From assembly GCF_037055355.1 (NCBI RefSeq), contig NZ_CP146350.1, forward strand, positions 2,379,001 through 2,443,000: DNA of 64,000 bases, written 5' to 3'. This DNA comes from Streptomyces sp. DG1A-41. Lineage in GTDB: Bacteria; Actinomycetota; Actinomycetes; Streptomycetales; Streptomycetaceae. The stretch's first letter is position 1. Each line of letters opens with the position of its first letter. Positions 1-9,678 of this stretch are shown here, in pieces. Position numbers and translations under genes: made by a program. The notes beneath the pieces are model-generated. The model did not search any database and had not been told where the DNA came from. It worked only from the letters and a program-made list of their open reading frames with translations.

Positions 1-1
1 G

Positions 2-415
2 GACCCGGACTCGGTCCTGGACTTCGCCCGGCACTTCGAATCCCGCTACAACCGGGCCTACCGTTGGGACCTGTGGGGCGCCGCCTGGGTGCTGCTCGAC
101 GGGGCGAGCGACGACGCCTTCGACTTCTTCCGGTGCTGGCTGATCGGCCAGGGCCGCCATGTCTTCGAGGGCGCCGTGCACGACCCGGACTCGCTCGCCG
201 ATCTGCTGGACGACTTCGACGAGGAGATCGACGGCGACGGCGAGGAACTCGGCTACGCGGCGGACGAGGCCTACGAGCAGCTCACCGGCACGGTCGCCCC
301 CGACCTGGGGGTCCCGCCCGCGCCCCCGGAACCGGAGGGCGCCCCGATCGACTTCGAGGACGAGGACCTGCTCGCCGAGCGCTATCCCCGGCTGTGGGAG
401 CGCTTCAGGGGCTGA
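2..415 (+). CDS. DUF4240-like acidic protein, C-terminal part (5' truncated by window)
   Basis: Only the last ~137 codons are inside the window; the reading frame is open from base 2 and ends with TGA at 413-415, so the start lies upstream. The visible part begins with an aromatic-rich stretch (WDLWGAAWVLL, FDFFRCWLIGQG) and continues into a strongly acidic region (DDFDEEIDGDGEEL) ending in RYPRLWERFRG. The W-x-A-A-x-x-L and FxxFRxWLIxQG patterns are those of the DUF4240 family, common in Streptomyces and without a known function. No signal or membrane segment is seen. The family call is from recollection of its motifs; the reading frame itself is certain. Confidence 0.75.
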   Translation, partial: DPDSVLDFARHFESRYNRAYRWDLWGAAWVLLDGASDDAFDFFRCWLIGQGRHVFEGAVHDPDSLADLLDDFDEEIDGDGEELGYAADEAYEQLTGTVAPDLGVPPAPPEPEGAPIDFEDEDLLAERYPRLWERFRG

Positions 416-640
416 TCAGGCGACCCGGCGGCGGCTGGTGTCGGACGGGAGGTACGCGTGCGTCTGGTCGGCGTTGACCGCGTGGTACAGCGGGGCGGCG
501 TTGGCCTGGTCGAGGGCGGACGCGGTGGCCGCGGCCGGGCCCAGGACGACGGTCGCGACGGCGCAGAGCACCGCCCAGGGGCCGCGCGACATCCCGGTCC
601 GGGTGCGCGCCGCCGGGTCCTTCGTACGGCTGCTGTTCAT
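416..640 (-). CDS. Small secreted/anchored protein downstream of the amidase
   Basis: A 74-residue product beginning MNSSRTKDPA. Residues ~18-43 form a hydrophobic segment ending in AAATASA, a plausible signal peptide with cleavage just before LDQANAA; the mature chain would be only ~30 residues (YHAVNADQTHAY, then a basic tail). The start ATG overlaps the stop of the upstream amidase gene (637-639) in an ATGA arrangement, so the two are probably translationally coupled. No family is recognised. The start is chosen from the overlap and from the position of the signal-like segment. Confidence 0.6.
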   Translation of the reverse strand: MNSSRTKDPAARTRTGMSRGPWAVLCAVATVVLGPAAATASALDQANAAPLYHAVNADQTHAYLPSDTSRRRVA

Positions 641-1569
641 GATCCCCACCTCCGGTCGGCTGGTTGTGGGGTCGACCGTAGGGCGCCGGGATCTGAGGAC
701 CCTGCGCTTCGGCTGTGGCCTTCCTGTGGATGGGCCAGGCCCTGCAACCGGGCGGCCAGCTGTCTGATCTCCGGCAGTCTGGCGTGCAGGGCGGCGCCCG
801 GGCAGCTGGTCATGTAGCCGTCGTTGTGGCCGGCGAGGGCGGGCAGCTTCGCGGTGGTGCCGGCCGCGTACCGGCTCAGGCCGTTGCTGGAGACCAGGTG
901 GACGCTCGCCCGCGGGTCGGTGCCGGTCAGGCCCAGCTTCCAGGCGGAGAGCGCGGCGATGGCGTGGGTCATCGCCCGGGGTACGGGCATGCCCGCGGTG
1001 AAGGTGCCGAGGGCGGCGATGCCGGTGGTGCCGTGGTTGAAGCCCTGGGTGTGGGCGCCGGTGACGGCCCGCTCGACGCCGCCGGCGCGGCCCTCGTAGA
1101 CGGTGCCGCAGCGGTCGACGACGAAGTTGTAGCCGATGTCGTCCCAGTCGCGGGTGCCGGTCTGGCCGATGTAGAGGTCCCTGAGGATGCGGGGCGCGTC
1201 GGCGCAGTCGTAGCCGTTGGGCGAGTCGGTGTGGTGGACGAAGACGGCGAGGACCCGGTCGTCGTAGCGCGGGCGCGGCTGCTTGCGGGCGGCGTCGCCC
1301 AGCCACCGCGCCCTCGGCACGATGTGCGGGCGCGGGGCGGTGTAGGGCGTGGCGGCGGGGCGGTGCGTGGCCGGGCGGGCGCTGGTCTCGGCGGCGTGCT
1401 CGACGCCGTAGGCGCACAGCACGAGCGCCACGACGGCGGCGACGCCCGGCAGGCAGCCGAGCAGCACCCGGGTCGCGCGTGGCATGCCGGCTATGCCGGG
1501 TGTCCCGGCGCCGCGGTGCCTGCGCGTACCCCGTCGTCTTCGGAAGAGCCGTCTTCGGAAGACACGCAT
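637..1569 (-). CDS. N-acetylmuramoyl-L-alanine amidase / peptidoglycan-recognition (PGRP) family, membrane-anchored
   Basis: 310 residues. An Arg-rich cytoplasmic head (residues 1-33) is followed by one hydrophobic segment (~35-53), then an amidase_2/PGRP domain from ~80. Zinc-ligand positions are visible as VFVHHTDSPN (~114), the GAHTQGFNHGTTGIA block and GHNDGYMTSCPG near the end of the domain; DIGYNFVVDRCGTVYEGRAGG is the family's substrate-groove signature. It should cut the amide bond between MurNAc and L-Ala outside the cell. The start MRVFRRR at 1569 places the Arg-rich head and TM segment naturally; the open frame extends further upstream but overlaps the divergent protease gene and reads as non-protein. 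Its stop overlaps the start of the small downstream gene. Confidence 0.85.
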   Translation of the reverse strand: MRVFRRRLFRRRRGTRRHRGAGTPGIAGMPRATRVLLGCLPGVAAVVALVLCAYGVEHAAETSARPATHRPAATPYTAPRPHIVPRARWLGDAARKQPRPRYDDRVLAVFVHHTDSPNGYDCADAPRILRDLYIGQTGTRDWDDIGYNFVVDRCGTVYEGRAGGVERAVTGAHTQGFNHGTTGIAALGTFTAGMPVPRAMTHAIAALSAWKLGLTGTDPRASVHLVSSNGLSRYAAGTTAKLPALAGHNDGYMTSCPGAALHARLPEIRQLAARLQGLAHPQEGHSRSAGSSDPGALRSTPQPADRRWGS

Positions 1570-1755
1570 GATCCCACTGTCGGCCTGATCCGGCCCGTCC
1601 GCGATGTGTGATGTGCCACCCGGTGGAACCATCGTCACGGTCCGCGACGTTTTTCCGAGTGCACGCGCGCGTGGCCGGTTCTGATCATTTACGCGCGTGT
1701 GACTGATCAACGAGCCCTTCCCCCACGTACTAAGGGGTTCCGAGAGAAAGAAGGC

Positions 1756-2943
1756 GTGGTGGACCTGCTCGACATCCTGCTGTTGCTGGTCGTCCTGGCC
1801 TACGCGGCATCCGGCTACCGGCGCGGGCTGGTGGCCGGCTGTGTGTCGCTGGCGGGCTTCGTGGGCGGTGCGGTCGTCGGCGTGTGGATCCTGCCGTGGG
1901 TGATGGACCTGGTGCCGCCGGGTACGACGGGCGCGACGGTGACGGCGGTGTTCACGGTGCTGCTCCCGGCGGTGGTGGGGCACGAACTGGCCGGGCGCCT
2001 CGCGCTCAGGCTGCGGCGCGAGCTGGACCGGGGGCCGCTGAGAGTGGCGGACGGGATCGGTGGGGCGGTGGCCAACTCGGTCGCGGTCCTGATCGTGGCG
2101 TGGGTGGCCGCGAGCGTCCTGGGCGCGTCCTCGTCGCCGCTGGTCACCTCGGCGATCCGGGACTCGCGGCTGCTCGGCGCGGTGCAGCGGACGATGCCGG
2201 ACACCACACCGGCCTGGTTCTCGCGGGCGACGTCCGCGCTGACCGAGGCGGGCTTTCCGCAGGTCTTCAACCCGTTCGAGAACGAGTCGACCGCGGAGGT
2301 CGCCGAGCCCTCAGGCGACAGCGTCACGGCGGCCGCCACCAACGCCGCCAAGCTGAGCACGGTCAAGGTCGAGGGCGTCGCGGGCACCCAGGGCCGCGAG
2401 GGCAGCGGGTTCGTGTACGCGCGGGAGCACGTGATGACCAACGCCCACGTCGTGGCCGGCATCGACGAGCCGACGGTGCAGATCGGCGGGGTCGGGCGGA
2501 CCTACGAGGCGCGGGTGGTGCTCTTCGACCCGCAGAAGGACGTGGCCGTGCTGTACGTGCCGGGGCTCGAGGCGCCCGTGCTGCGGTTCGACGACGACGC
2601 CGAGCGGGGCGACTCGGCGGTCGTCGCGGGCTATCCGCAGGACGGCGACCTGAACCTCCAGGCGGCGACGGTCGCGAACCGGGTCCGGGCGACCGGCCAG
2701 AACATCTACAACGACGACACCGTCACGCGCGAGATCTACTCGATCCGCTCCACCGTCCGCCCCGGCAACTCCGGCGGCCCCCTCCTCACCACGGACGGCC
2801 GGGTCTTCGGCGTGGTCTTCGCCCGCTCCACCTCGGACGCCGAGACGGGCTATGTGCTGACGGCGGCCGAGGTCTCCTCCGACGCCGAGCGCGCGGCGAG
2901 CGCGACGGCACCGGTGGACACGGGCGAGCTGGCCGAGTCGTAG
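1756..2943 (+). CDS. MarP-like membrane serine protease (CvpA domain + trypsin-like domain)
   Basis: 395 residues from GTG 1756 (a second GTG follows at 1759). A purine-rich RBS (GAGAGAAAGAAGG) lies just upstream and the protein then starts VDLLDILLLL, matching the family. The N-terminal ~165 residues hold four hydrophobic helices (CvpA/colicin V production fold). The C-terminal half is a chymotrypsin-fold protease: His in MTNAHVVAG (~230), Asp in DPQKDVAVLYV (~262) and Ser in PGNSGGPLL (~339). Mycobacterial MarP (Rv3671c) has the same layout and protects against acid and oxidative stress by processing periplasmic substrates. An earlier in-frame GTG at 1699 has no clear RBS. It is transcribed divergently from the amidase gene. 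Confidence 0.88.
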   Translation: MVDLLDILLLLVVLAYAASGYRRGLVAGCVSLAGFVGGAVVGVWILPWVMDLVPPGTTGATVTAVFTVLLPAVVGHELAGRLALRLRRELDRGPLRVADGIGGAVANSVAVLIVAWVAASVLGASSSPLVTSAIRDSRLLGAVQRTMPDTTPAWFSRATSALTEAGFPQVFNPFENESTAEVAEPSGDSVTAAATNAAKLSTVKVEGVAGTQGREGSGFVYAREHVMTNAHVVAGIDEPTVQIGGVGRTYEARVVLFDPQKDVAVLYVPGLEAPVLRFDDDAERGDSAVVAGYPQDGDLNLQAATVANRVRATGQNIYNDDTVTREIYSIRSTVRPGNSGGPLLTTDGRVFGVVFARSTSDAETGYVLTAAEVSSDAERAASATAPVDTGELAES

Positions 2944-2950
2944 CTCCGGC

Positions 2951-3448
2951 TCAAAGGGAGCGCCCCATCAGCACGTCGTCGACGTACGTCCCGTCGAGCA
3001 GGAACTCCTCGGGCAGGATCCCCTCCACCACGAATCCCTCGGCCTCGTAGAGCCCCCGGGCCGGGGCGTTGTGGGCGAGGACGCGCAGGGTGAGGCGGCG
3101 GGCACCGCGCCGGCGGGCCTCGTCGACGGCGGCCCGGACCAGCGCCCGCCCGACCCCCCGGCCGCGCGCCTCCTCCGCGACGGCGAGGCCCTGGATCTGG
3201 CGGACGTGCCTGTTCGAGTCGACCGGCGTCGGGAAGCCGAGGCGTATGTAGCCCGCCAAGCGGTCGCCGAGTTGGGCGACCAGGCAGTCGTCGGGGGCGT
3301 GCCGGTCAGGGAAGAACGGCGGGTACGGCGGCTGCGGCCGGGGCATCACCGCGTGCAGGCGCGACCACGCGAGGCGGTCCAGCAGGGCCAGCTCTTCGCC
3401 GTCGTCGGGCACGGCGGTGCGGATGCGGAGTTCGCGGAGCTCGGACAT
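2951..3448 (-). CDS. GNAT-family N-acetyltransferase
   Basis: 165 residues spanning a single GNAT fold. The acetyl-CoA pyrophosphate loop is visible as EEARGRGVGRALV (residues ~92-104), preceded by the beta-strand QIQGLAV. The C-terminal LRVLAHNAPARGLYEAEGF motif (~121-140) is the usual alpha4/beta5 region. The acceptor substrate cannot be inferred. The gene converges on the upstream protease gene, with only 7 bp between their stops, and is head-to-head with the TIGR01777 gene. Confidence 0.85.
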   Translation of the reverse strand: MSELRELRIRTAVPDDGEELALLDRLAWSRLHAVMPRPQPPYPPFFPDRHAPDDCLVAQLGDRLAGYIRLGFPTPVDSNRHVRQIQGLAVAEEARGRGVGRALVRAAVDEARRRGARRLTLRVLAHNAPARGLYEAEGFVVEGILPEEFLLDGTYVDDVLMGRSL

Positions 3449-3517
3449 GGCGTCACCCTATGGTGAGGGCCTGTGGCCGTGCGCCGAATTCATACCGCCG
3501 GCAGGCAGGATGGGCCC

Positions 3518-4420
3518 ATGGAACGCTCACGAATCGCGGTGGCCGGTGCGTCCGGTCTCATCGGCGGCGCCCTGGTGCGGTCCCTGACCGCGGACGGTCA
3601 CGAGGTGGTGCGCCTCGTGCGCCGTACGCCCAGGGCGGCGGACGAGGTCCGGTGGGACCCCGAGGGCGGGCGCGTGGACGCGGCCGGGCTCGCCGGGTGC
3701 GACGCGGTGGTGAACCTGGCCGGTGCGGGGGTCGGCAACCGCCGCTGGACGGACGCCTACAAGCAGCGGATCCGCGACAGCAGGGTGAACGGCACGGCGG
3801 CGCTCGCCCGGGCCGTCGCCTCGCTGGACGAGAAGGACCGGCCGCGGGTCTTCGTGAACGGCAGCGCCATCGGCTACTACGGCGAGACCGGGGACCGGAC
3901 CGTCGACGAGAGCGCACCGGCGGGCGAGGGCTTCCTGCCCGAGCTGTGCGTGGAGTGGGAGGCCGGCGCCGCACCCGCCCAGGAGGCCGGCGTCCGCACG
4001 GTGTTCACCCGGACCGGGCTGGTCGTGTCCCGCGAGGGCGGTGCGTGGGGGCGGCTGTTCCCGCTGTTCCAGGCAGGTCTCGGCGGGCGGATGGGTGACG
4101 GGCGGCAGTACTGGTCGTTCGTCGCGCTGCACGACGAGGTCGCCGCGATCCGGCATCTCATCGACACCGACGGCCTGTCCGGGCCGTTCAACGTCACCGC
4201 CCCGAACCCCCTGACGAACCGTGAGATCACGGCGGTCATGGGGCGCGTGCTGCACCGCCCGACGCTGTTCGCCGTGCCCGCGCCCGTACTGCGGACCGTG
4301 CTCGGCGAGATGGCCGGGGATGTGCTCGGCAGCGCCCGGGTCCTGCCTGCACGGCTGCTGGAGTCGGGGTTCCGGTTCGCCTTCCCGGAGATCGAGGGGG
4401 CGATCCGGGCGGCGTTGTGA
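3518..4420 (+). CDS. TIGR01777-family SDR-type epimerase/oxidoreductase
   Basis: 300 residues. The N-terminal Rossmann motif is GASGLIGGAL (residues 10-19). Family-defining features are NGSAIGYYGETGDRTVDES and TRTGLVVSREGGAWGRLFPLF, and the C-terminal DUF1731-like stretch (MGRVLHRPTLFAVPAPVLRTVLGEMA) is present, so the protein is full length. The family is NAD(P)-binding, related to nucleotide-sugar epimerases; the substrate is unknown. The start ATG 3518 is chosen over an in-frame GTG at 3473 because the Rossmann strand starts immediately after it. Confidence 0.85.
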   Translation: MERSRIAVAGASGLIGGALVRSLTADGHEVVRLVRRTPRAADEVRWDPEGGRVDAAGLAGCDAVVNLAGAGVGNRRWTDAYKQRIRDSRVNGTAALARAVASLDEKDRPRVFVNGSAIGYYGETGDRTVDESAPAGEGFLPELCVEWEAGAAPAQEAGVRTVFTRTGLVVSREGGAWGRLFPLFQAGLGGRMGDGRQYWSFVALHDEVAAIRHLIDTDGLSGPFNVTAPNPLTNREITAVMGRVLHRPTLFAVPAPVLRTVLGEMAGDVLGSARVLPARLLESGFRFAFPEIEGAIRAAL

Positions 4421-4612
4421 CGGACCCCGGAGCCTCTACGACCACTTCATGCCCACAAGGCCTTGGTATGCGACCACTGTGCGACCGTGCCCTGTCGGTG
4501 CGCGACTCCCCCTGACCGATCACGGCCCTACCCTCGACCAGAACTCGCGTATCCCTGGGGCCTGTTGAGGGCATGACGTCTCCAGCGCCCGCGCAACCTC
4601 GAGGAGGGGCAC

Positions 4613-6019
4613 GTGCTTGAGCCCGTTTACCAGGCGGACGTGGTCGTCGTGGGGGCCGGAGTCGCCGGACTCTCGGCCGCGCACCGGCTGACCAGAGCAG
4701 GAGTGACGACCATGGTCCTGGAGGCCGCCCACGGGGTCGGCGGCCGCATGGCGACGGAGAAAATCGACGGCTTCCGGCTCGACAGAATCGGCCAGTTGCT
4801 GTCCACGGCGTACCCGGAACTACGGCTGACACCCGGCCTCGGCGGGCTCGTGCTGCGCCCCTTCGCGCCCGGGGTCCTGCTGCACGGCGACGGACGCCAC
4901 CATCGCGCCGGCGTCCAGGCGGGCGCAGGGGGCGCACGGGGCGCACTGCACGCGGTGCGCGCCCTGGCGAGCGCTCCCCGGTCGCCGTCCGCGCCCAGGC
5001 CGCCCAGGAGGCCGGTGGCGGTGCCCGGCCGGCAGGTCTCCGTGCCCCGGAGCCGGTCCGGTGCCCCGCTCGGCACGGCCGTCGACCAGGCCCGCCTGGG
5101 TGCCGCCCTGACCCGGCTGGCGGGCACACCGGCCGAACGGCTGCTGGCCCGCCCGGAGCTGCCCGCCGGTGAGGCCCTGGCGGCCCGCGGGCTGCCCGCC
5201 CGGACGATCGACGGCTTCCTGCGTCCGCTGCTCGCCGCGCTGCTGTGCGACCCGGACCTGACGACGTCCAGCCGGTGCGCGGACCTCGCGCTGCGCGCCT
5301 TCGCGAGCGGCCGGCTGTGCCTGCCGGAGGGCGGCGCCGAGGCCCTGCCGGAGCTGCTGGCGAGCACGCTGCCGGCGGGCACCGTGCACACCGGCGTGCG
5401 CGTCACCTCGGTCTCCACGACCTCGGTGACGACCGCCGAGCACGGCGAGATCCGCTGCCGGGCGGTACTGGTGGCGACGGATGCGCGGGCCGCGGCCGAG
5501 CTGTTGCCCGGGTTGCGGGTGCCTGAGTTCCATCCGGTGACGGTGGTGCACCACACGACCGACGAGCCGCCGGGGACAGGGGCGTCGCTGTTGCTCGACG
5601 CGGACCTGGGCGGGCCGGTCGCGCACACGGCTGTGGTCAGCCGGGTCGATCCGTCCCGCGCTCCGGCCGGGCGGGCACTGGTGTCCTCGACGGTGCTGGG
5701 GCGGCCGCCGGGGGATGTCGACACGGCTGTGCGAATGCATCTGGCGCGGTTGTACGGGGTGTCGACGGCTCGGTGGGAGACATTGGCCGTGCATCACACG
5801 GCGGAGGCCGTGCCGGCGATGCGGCCGCCGCATGATCTGCGGCGGCCGGTGCGGTTGCTTGCGGGGCTGTACGTGTGCGGGGATCACCGGGACACCAGTA
5901 CGGTTCAGGGTGCTCTGCACTCCGGGCATCGGGCGTCGGCGGCGATTCTGGCGGACCTGGGGGCCGGGCGGTCCATGCATGTCGCCGACCCCGTGCCGAC
6001 TGTGCCGCGGGCTGCGTAG
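4613..6019 (+). CDS. NAD(P)/FAD-dependent oxidoreductase (amine oxidase / protoporphyrinogen oxidase-like)
   Basis: 468 residues starting at GTG 4613 behind a strong GAGGAGGGG RBS. The dinucleotide-binding motif VVVVGAGVAGLSAA (residues 10-23) is followed by LEAAHGVGGRM, the FAD ribose/pyrophosphate signature of flavin-containing amine oxidases and phytoene-desaturase-like enzymes. The C-terminal FAD motif is GLYVCGDHRDTSTVQGALHSG (~420-440). Residues ~95-150 are low-complexity, Ala/Arg/Pro-rich and may be a poorly conserved insert. It is a soluble flavoenzyme of unknown substrate. The ~190 bp upstream region contains nothing else identifiable. Confidence 0.85.
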   Translation: MLEPVYQADVVVVGAGVAGLSAAHRLTRAGVTTMVLEAAHGVGGRMATEKIDGFRLDRIGQLLSTAYPELRLTPGLGGLVLRPFAPGVLLHGDGRHHRAGVQAGAGGARGALHAVRALASAPRSPSAPRPPRRPVAVPGRQVSVPRSRSGAPLGTAVDQARLGAALTRLAGTPAERLLARPELPAGEALAARGLPARTIDGFLRPLLAALLCDPDLTTSSRCADLALRAFASGRLCLPEGGAEALPELLASTLPAGTVHTGVRVTSVSTTSVTTAEHGEIRCRAVLVATDARAAAELLPGLRVPEFHPVTVVHHTTDEPPGTGASLLLDADLGGPVAHTAVVSRVDPSRAPAGRALVSSTVLGRPPGDVDTAVRMHLARLYGVSTARWETLAVHHTAEAVPAMRPPHDLRRPVRLLAGLYVCGDHRDTSTVQGALHSGHRASAAILADLGAGRSMHVADPVPTVPRAA

Positions 6020-6106
6020 GTGCTCCGTCGAGTGCGGGTGCGTCGGGGCTTGTCGCGCCCACGCGGCGGAGCCGCACATCGACACAGCCCCGCGCCCCTG
6101 AAACCC

Positions 6107-7579
6107 TTAACCCAAGGCCGCTACCTTGTCGCGGTAACCCCGCACCGGCGCCGCGTCCTTGTACGGCTCCAGTCTCCGCTCGAAGTCCCTCACGTACTCC
6201 ACCGCCCGCACCGAACGCATCTCCGCCGCCTGGCCCGCCGCCTCCGCGGCCAGCTGGCAGGCCTGGTCGAGTTCGCCGAGGCCCAGGCGGGCGGTGGCGA
6301 GGACGACGCGGCAGAAGAGGCGGCTGCGGGCGTAGGACGGGGCTCGGAGCTGGAGTGAGCGTTCGGCGTGCTGGGCGGCGGCGCGGAACTGCTGAAGGTC
6401 CCGGTGGCAGTGCCCGAACTCGTCGGCCAGCTGCGCCTCGTCGAAGAACTTGGCCCAGTGCGGGACGTCGTCCCCGGGCCGGGCCGTCTCCAGGGCGCGC
6501 TCGGCGCGGACCAGTGCGGCCGTGCAGGCCCGCACCTCGCCGAGCACGCCGTGCCCGCGTGCCTCGGAGGCGTGCAGCAGCGCCTGTACGACGGGCGGCG
6601 CGGAGGTGCCGACGCCCTGCTGCGCCACGCGCGCGAGCTGCACCGCTTCCCGCCCGTGCCCGAGGTAGACGGCCTGCCGACTCATGGTGACCAGCACGTA
6701 CGCCCCGTACGTCCGGTCCCCGGCCGCCTGGGCGAGCCGGAGCGCCTGCACGAAGTAGCGCTGGGCGAGTCCGTGCGCGGCGATGTCGTACGACGTCCAG
6801 CCCGCGAGCCGGGTCAGATCGGCGGCGGCGGCGAACAGCCGGCGGCCGGTCTGCTCGCCGTAGGTGCCGCGCAGCATGGGCTCGCACTCGTGCTCCAGAT
6901 AGCGCACGAGGGCCTGGCGGGCGTGACCGCCGCCGTAGGCGTCGTCGAGGGTGCGGAACAGCTCGCCGACCGAGCGCAGGGCGGCGATGTCCCCGGCGGT
7001 CACCTTCTGGCCGGGTCCGCGTTCGGCCTGCCCGCGCTGGCGGGGCAGGGACGGCACGCCCGGCTCGGCCGGGGGCCTCAGGGCGGCGCGGCCCTGCGCC
7101 GGGATGCGGGCGGCGGGCGGCTCACCGCGGGCCACCTTCTCGTCGGCCCGCCCGATCAGCCAGTCCCGGCTCGGCACGACGAGCCCGGCCGGCGTGAAGG
7201 CGATCTTGCGCAGCTCGGCGTGGCTGCCGGAGTCCTTGCGCCACAGCCCGCTGACGATGTCGACGGCCTCCTCGGGGGTGGCGGCGAACTCCAGCCCCGC
7301 GTAGACGGGCGCGCAGGCGTCCAGACCGAGGTCCTGGGCGGTCAGGCGCCGGCCCAGGCGCCGGGTGAAGACCTCGGCGATCAGCGCGGGCGTGGTACCC
7401 CTGGGCTGCTGGCCGCGCAGCCATCGGGTGACGGATGTCTTGTCGTATCTCAGATCGAGCCCGTGTTCGAGACCGAGCTGGTCCACGCGACGGGCGAGAC
7501 CCGCGTTGGAGAACCCCGCTTCTGCGATGAGCGCGGCGAGCTGTCGGTTGGGGGTGCGCTGCGCGGGTCGTTCCGTCAT
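6107..7579 (-). CDS. HTH/TPR transcriptional regulator (NsdA-like architecture)
   Basis: 490 residues. The N-terminus carries a helix-turn-helix-like region (AALIAEAGFSNAGLARRVDQ then YDKTSVTRWLRGQQPRG, residues ~12-60) and a conserved middle block (GLDACAPVYAGLEFAATPEEAVDIVSGLWRKDSG). The C-terminal half is built from alpha-helical repeats of TPR type (LARVAQQG, ALLHASEARGHGVLGE, FRAAAQHAERSL, LGELDQACQLAAEA). Streptomyces proteins of this layout include negative regulators of sporulation and antibiotic production such as NsdA. Start ATG 7579 (MTERPAQRTPNRQ) is chosen because upstream codons do not look protein-like. It is divergent from lipB across ~240 bp. Confidence 0.8.
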   Translation of the reverse strand: MTERPAQRTPNRQLAALIAEAGFSNAGLARRVDQLGLEHGLDLRYDKTSVTRWLRGQQPRGTTPALIAEVFTRRLGRRLTAQDLGLDACAPVYAGLEFAATPEEAVDIVSGLWRKDSGSHAELRKIAFTPAGLVVPSRDWLIGRADEKVARGEPPAARIPAQGRAALRPPAEPGVPSLPRQRGQAERGPGQKVTAGDIAALRSVGELFRTLDDAYGGGHARQALVRYLEHECEPMLRGTYGEQTGRRLFAAAADLTRLAGWTSYDIAAHGLAQRYFVQALRLAQAAGDRTYGAYVLVTMSRQAVYLGHGREAVQLARVAQQGVGTSAPPVVQALLHASEARGHGVLGEVRACTAALVRAERALETARPGDDVPHWAKFFDEAQLADEFGHCHRDLQQFRAAAQHAERSLQLRAPSYARSRLFCRVVLATARLGLGELDQACQLAAEAAGQAAEMRSVRAVEYVRDFERRLEPYKDAAPVRGYRDKVAALG

Positions 7580-7817
7580 GGTGCGGTGCGGTCTCCTGCC
7601 TTCCGGTGTTGGTGATCTGCCGGATTGCCTGTGAGCAGGCCTTATGGCTTGCTGGACGGCGCGAATGTAGCGGAGAGTAAGCACCCCATCACATATTTTC
7701 CCGGACATTCATCCGATCGTGTGAGGATTGGCCCCAGGACTGACGTGTCCGGGCCGGACGTACAGTGGCTGGGGCGCGATACGTGCCTGACACACCCGTC
7801 CTAGGGAGGCGCTTGCC

Positions 7818-8618
7818 GTGAGTGAGTTGCGGTTCGTCCGCATGGGGTTCGGTGACGAGGCCGTCGAGTACCAGGAGGCGTGGGACGAGCAGCGCCGGGT
7901 GCACGCGGCGCGCTTCGCGGACGAGATCCCCGACACCGTGCTGCTCCTGGAGCACCCCCCTGTCTACACGGCGGGACGGCGCACGGTGGACAACGAGCGG
8001 CCCCTCGACGGCACACCGGTCATCGACGTGGACCGCGGCGGAAAGATCACCTGGCACGGCCCCGGCCAGCTGGTGGGCTACCCGGTCCAGAAGCTCCCGC
8101 GCCCGGTGGACGTGGTGGCGCACGTGCGCCGCCTCGAAGAGGCCCTGATCCGCACGTGTGCGGAGTTCGGCCTGGAGACCACCCGGGTCGAGGGCCGCAG
8201 CGGGGTGTGGGTCCTGGGCGACCAGGTCGAGCAGCGCCCCGCGCTCGGCGGTCTGGCCCTGGACTTCGACCCGCGCCTGCACGACGAGGAGTTCGACCCG
8301 CGCCTGAACGGCCCGGAGTACGCGCCGTCCAACGCGGGCCAGCGCCGCGAGGACCGCAAGATCGCCGCGATCGGCATCCGCGTGGCCAAGGGCGTCACCA
8401 TGCACGGCTTCGCGCTCAACGTGAACCCGGACAACAAGTGGTTCGACCGGATCATCCCGTGCGGCATCCGTGACGCGGGTGTCGCCTCCCTGGCGAACGA
8501 ACTGGGCCGCGACGTGACGATCGCCGAGGTACTGCCGGTCGCCGAGCGCCACCTGAGGGACGTACTGGAGAACGCGGAGCTGAAGCCGCGGGAGATCGAG
8601 AAGGCGCCTGCGGCATAG
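7818..8618 (+). CDS. lipB: Octanoyltransferase LipB
   Basis: 266 residues from GTG 7818 with AGGGAGG 8 bp upstream. LipB moves octanoyl from acyl carrier protein to lipoyl domains of E2 and GcvH proteins, the first step of endogenous lipoate synthesis in the cytoplasm. Visible family motifs are [32 protein letters not shown], the catalytic Lys in [23 protein letters not shown] (Lys ~181) and the acyl-accepting Cys in [14 protein letters not shown] (Cys ~215). It is followed 94 bp downstream by lipA, the next enzyme in the pathway. Confidence 0.96.
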   Translation: MSELRFVRMGFGDEAVEYQEAWDEQRRVHAARFADEIPDTVLLLEHPPVYTAGRRTVDNERPLDGTPVIDVDRGGKITWHGPGQLVGYPVQKLPRPVDVVAHVRRLEEALIRTCAEFGLETTRVEGRSGVWVLGDQVEQRPALGGLALDFDPRLHDEEFDPRLNGPEYAPSNAGQRREDRKIAAIGIRVAKGVTMHGFALNVNPDNKWFDRIIPCGIRDAGVASLANELGRDVTIAEVLPVAERHLRDVLENAELKPREIEKAPAA

Positions 8619-8712
8619 ATCCGCGCGTGGACGGGCCAGCACCCGCACAGGCATTCAAAACCACGGGCGTACCCTTGAGGGCGCCGAAGAATCAATCGCT
8701 AGGGAGCCGGTC

Positions 8713-9678
8713 GTGTCCGCAGTCGCACCCGACGGACGCAAGATGCTGCGCCTGGAGGTCCGCAACAGCCAGACCCCCATCGAGCGCAAGCCCGAGTGGA
8801 TCAAGACCCGGGCGAAAATGGGTCCCGAGTACACCAAGATGCAGAACCTCGTGAAGAGCGAGGGCCTGCACACGGTCTGTCAGGAAGCCGGCTGCCCCAA
8901 CATCTACGAGTGCTGGGAGGACCGCGAGGCCACCTTCCTCATCGGCGGCGACCAGTGCACCCGGCGCTGCGACTTCTGCCAGATCGACACCGGCAAGCCC
9001 GAGGCACTCGACCGCGACGAGCCGCGCCGCGTGGGTGAGTCCGTGGTCACCATGGACCTGAACTACGCCACGATCACCGGCGTCGCCCGCGACGACCTGG
9101 AGGACGGCGGCGCCTGGCTGTACGCGGAGACGGTCCGCCAGATCCACCAGCAGACGGCGAGCCGCGAGGCCGGCCGGACGAAGGTCGAGCTGCTCGCGCC
9201 CGACTTCAACGCCGTCCCGGAGCAGCTGGAGGAGGTCTTCTCCTCCCGCCCCGAGGTCTTCGCGCACAACGTCGAGACGGTCCCGCGGATCTTCAAGCGG
9301 ATCCGCCCCGGCTTCCGCTACGAGCGCTCCCTGAAGGTCATCACCGAGGCCCGCGATTACGGCCTCGTCACCAAGTCGAACCTCATCCTCGGCATGGGCG
9401 AGACCCGCGAGGAGGTCAGCGACGCGCTGAGGCAGCTGCACGACGCGGGCTGCGAGCTGGTCACCATCACGCAGTACCTACGGCCGTCCGTGCGCCACCA
9501 CCCGGTGGAGCGCTGGGTCAAGCCGCAGGAGTTCGTGGAGCTGAAGGAGGAGGCCGAGCAGATCGGCTTCTCCGGTGTGATGTCGGGCCCGCTGGTGCGG
9601 TCCTCGTACCGTGCCGGGCGGCTCTACCGGATGGCCGTCGAGAAGCGCGACGCGTACGTCGCCGCCCAGGCCGTCTGA
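8713..9678 (+). CDS. lipA: Lipoyl synthase LipA (radical SAM)
   Basis: 321 residues from GTG 8713, preceded by AGGGAG. It inserts two sulfurs into the protein-bound octanoyl chain. Both iron-sulfur cluster sites are present: the auxiliary cluster cysteines in [12 protein letters not shown] (Cys56, 61, 67) and the radical-[11 protein letters not shown] (Cys82, 86, 89), plus the C-terminal RSSY serine ligand. GMGETREEV is the SAM-binding GGE-like motif. The length is normal for the family. It probably forms an operon or regulon with lipB. Confidence 0.97.
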   Translation: MSAVAPDGRKMLRLEVRNSQTPIERKPEWIKTRAKMGPEYTKMQNLVKSEGLHTVCQEAGCPNIYECWEDREATFLIGGDQCTRRCDFCQIDTGKPEALDRDEPRRVGESVVTMDLNYATITGVARDDLEDGGAWLYAETVRQIHQQTASREAGRTKVELLAPDFNAVPEQLEEVFSSRPEVFAHNVETVPRIFKRIRPGFRYERSLKVITEARDYGLVTKSNLILGMGETREEVSDALRQLHDAGCELVTITQYLRPSVRHHPVERWVKPQEFVELKEEAEQIGFSGVMSGPLVRSSYRAGRLYRMAVEKRDAYVAAQAV

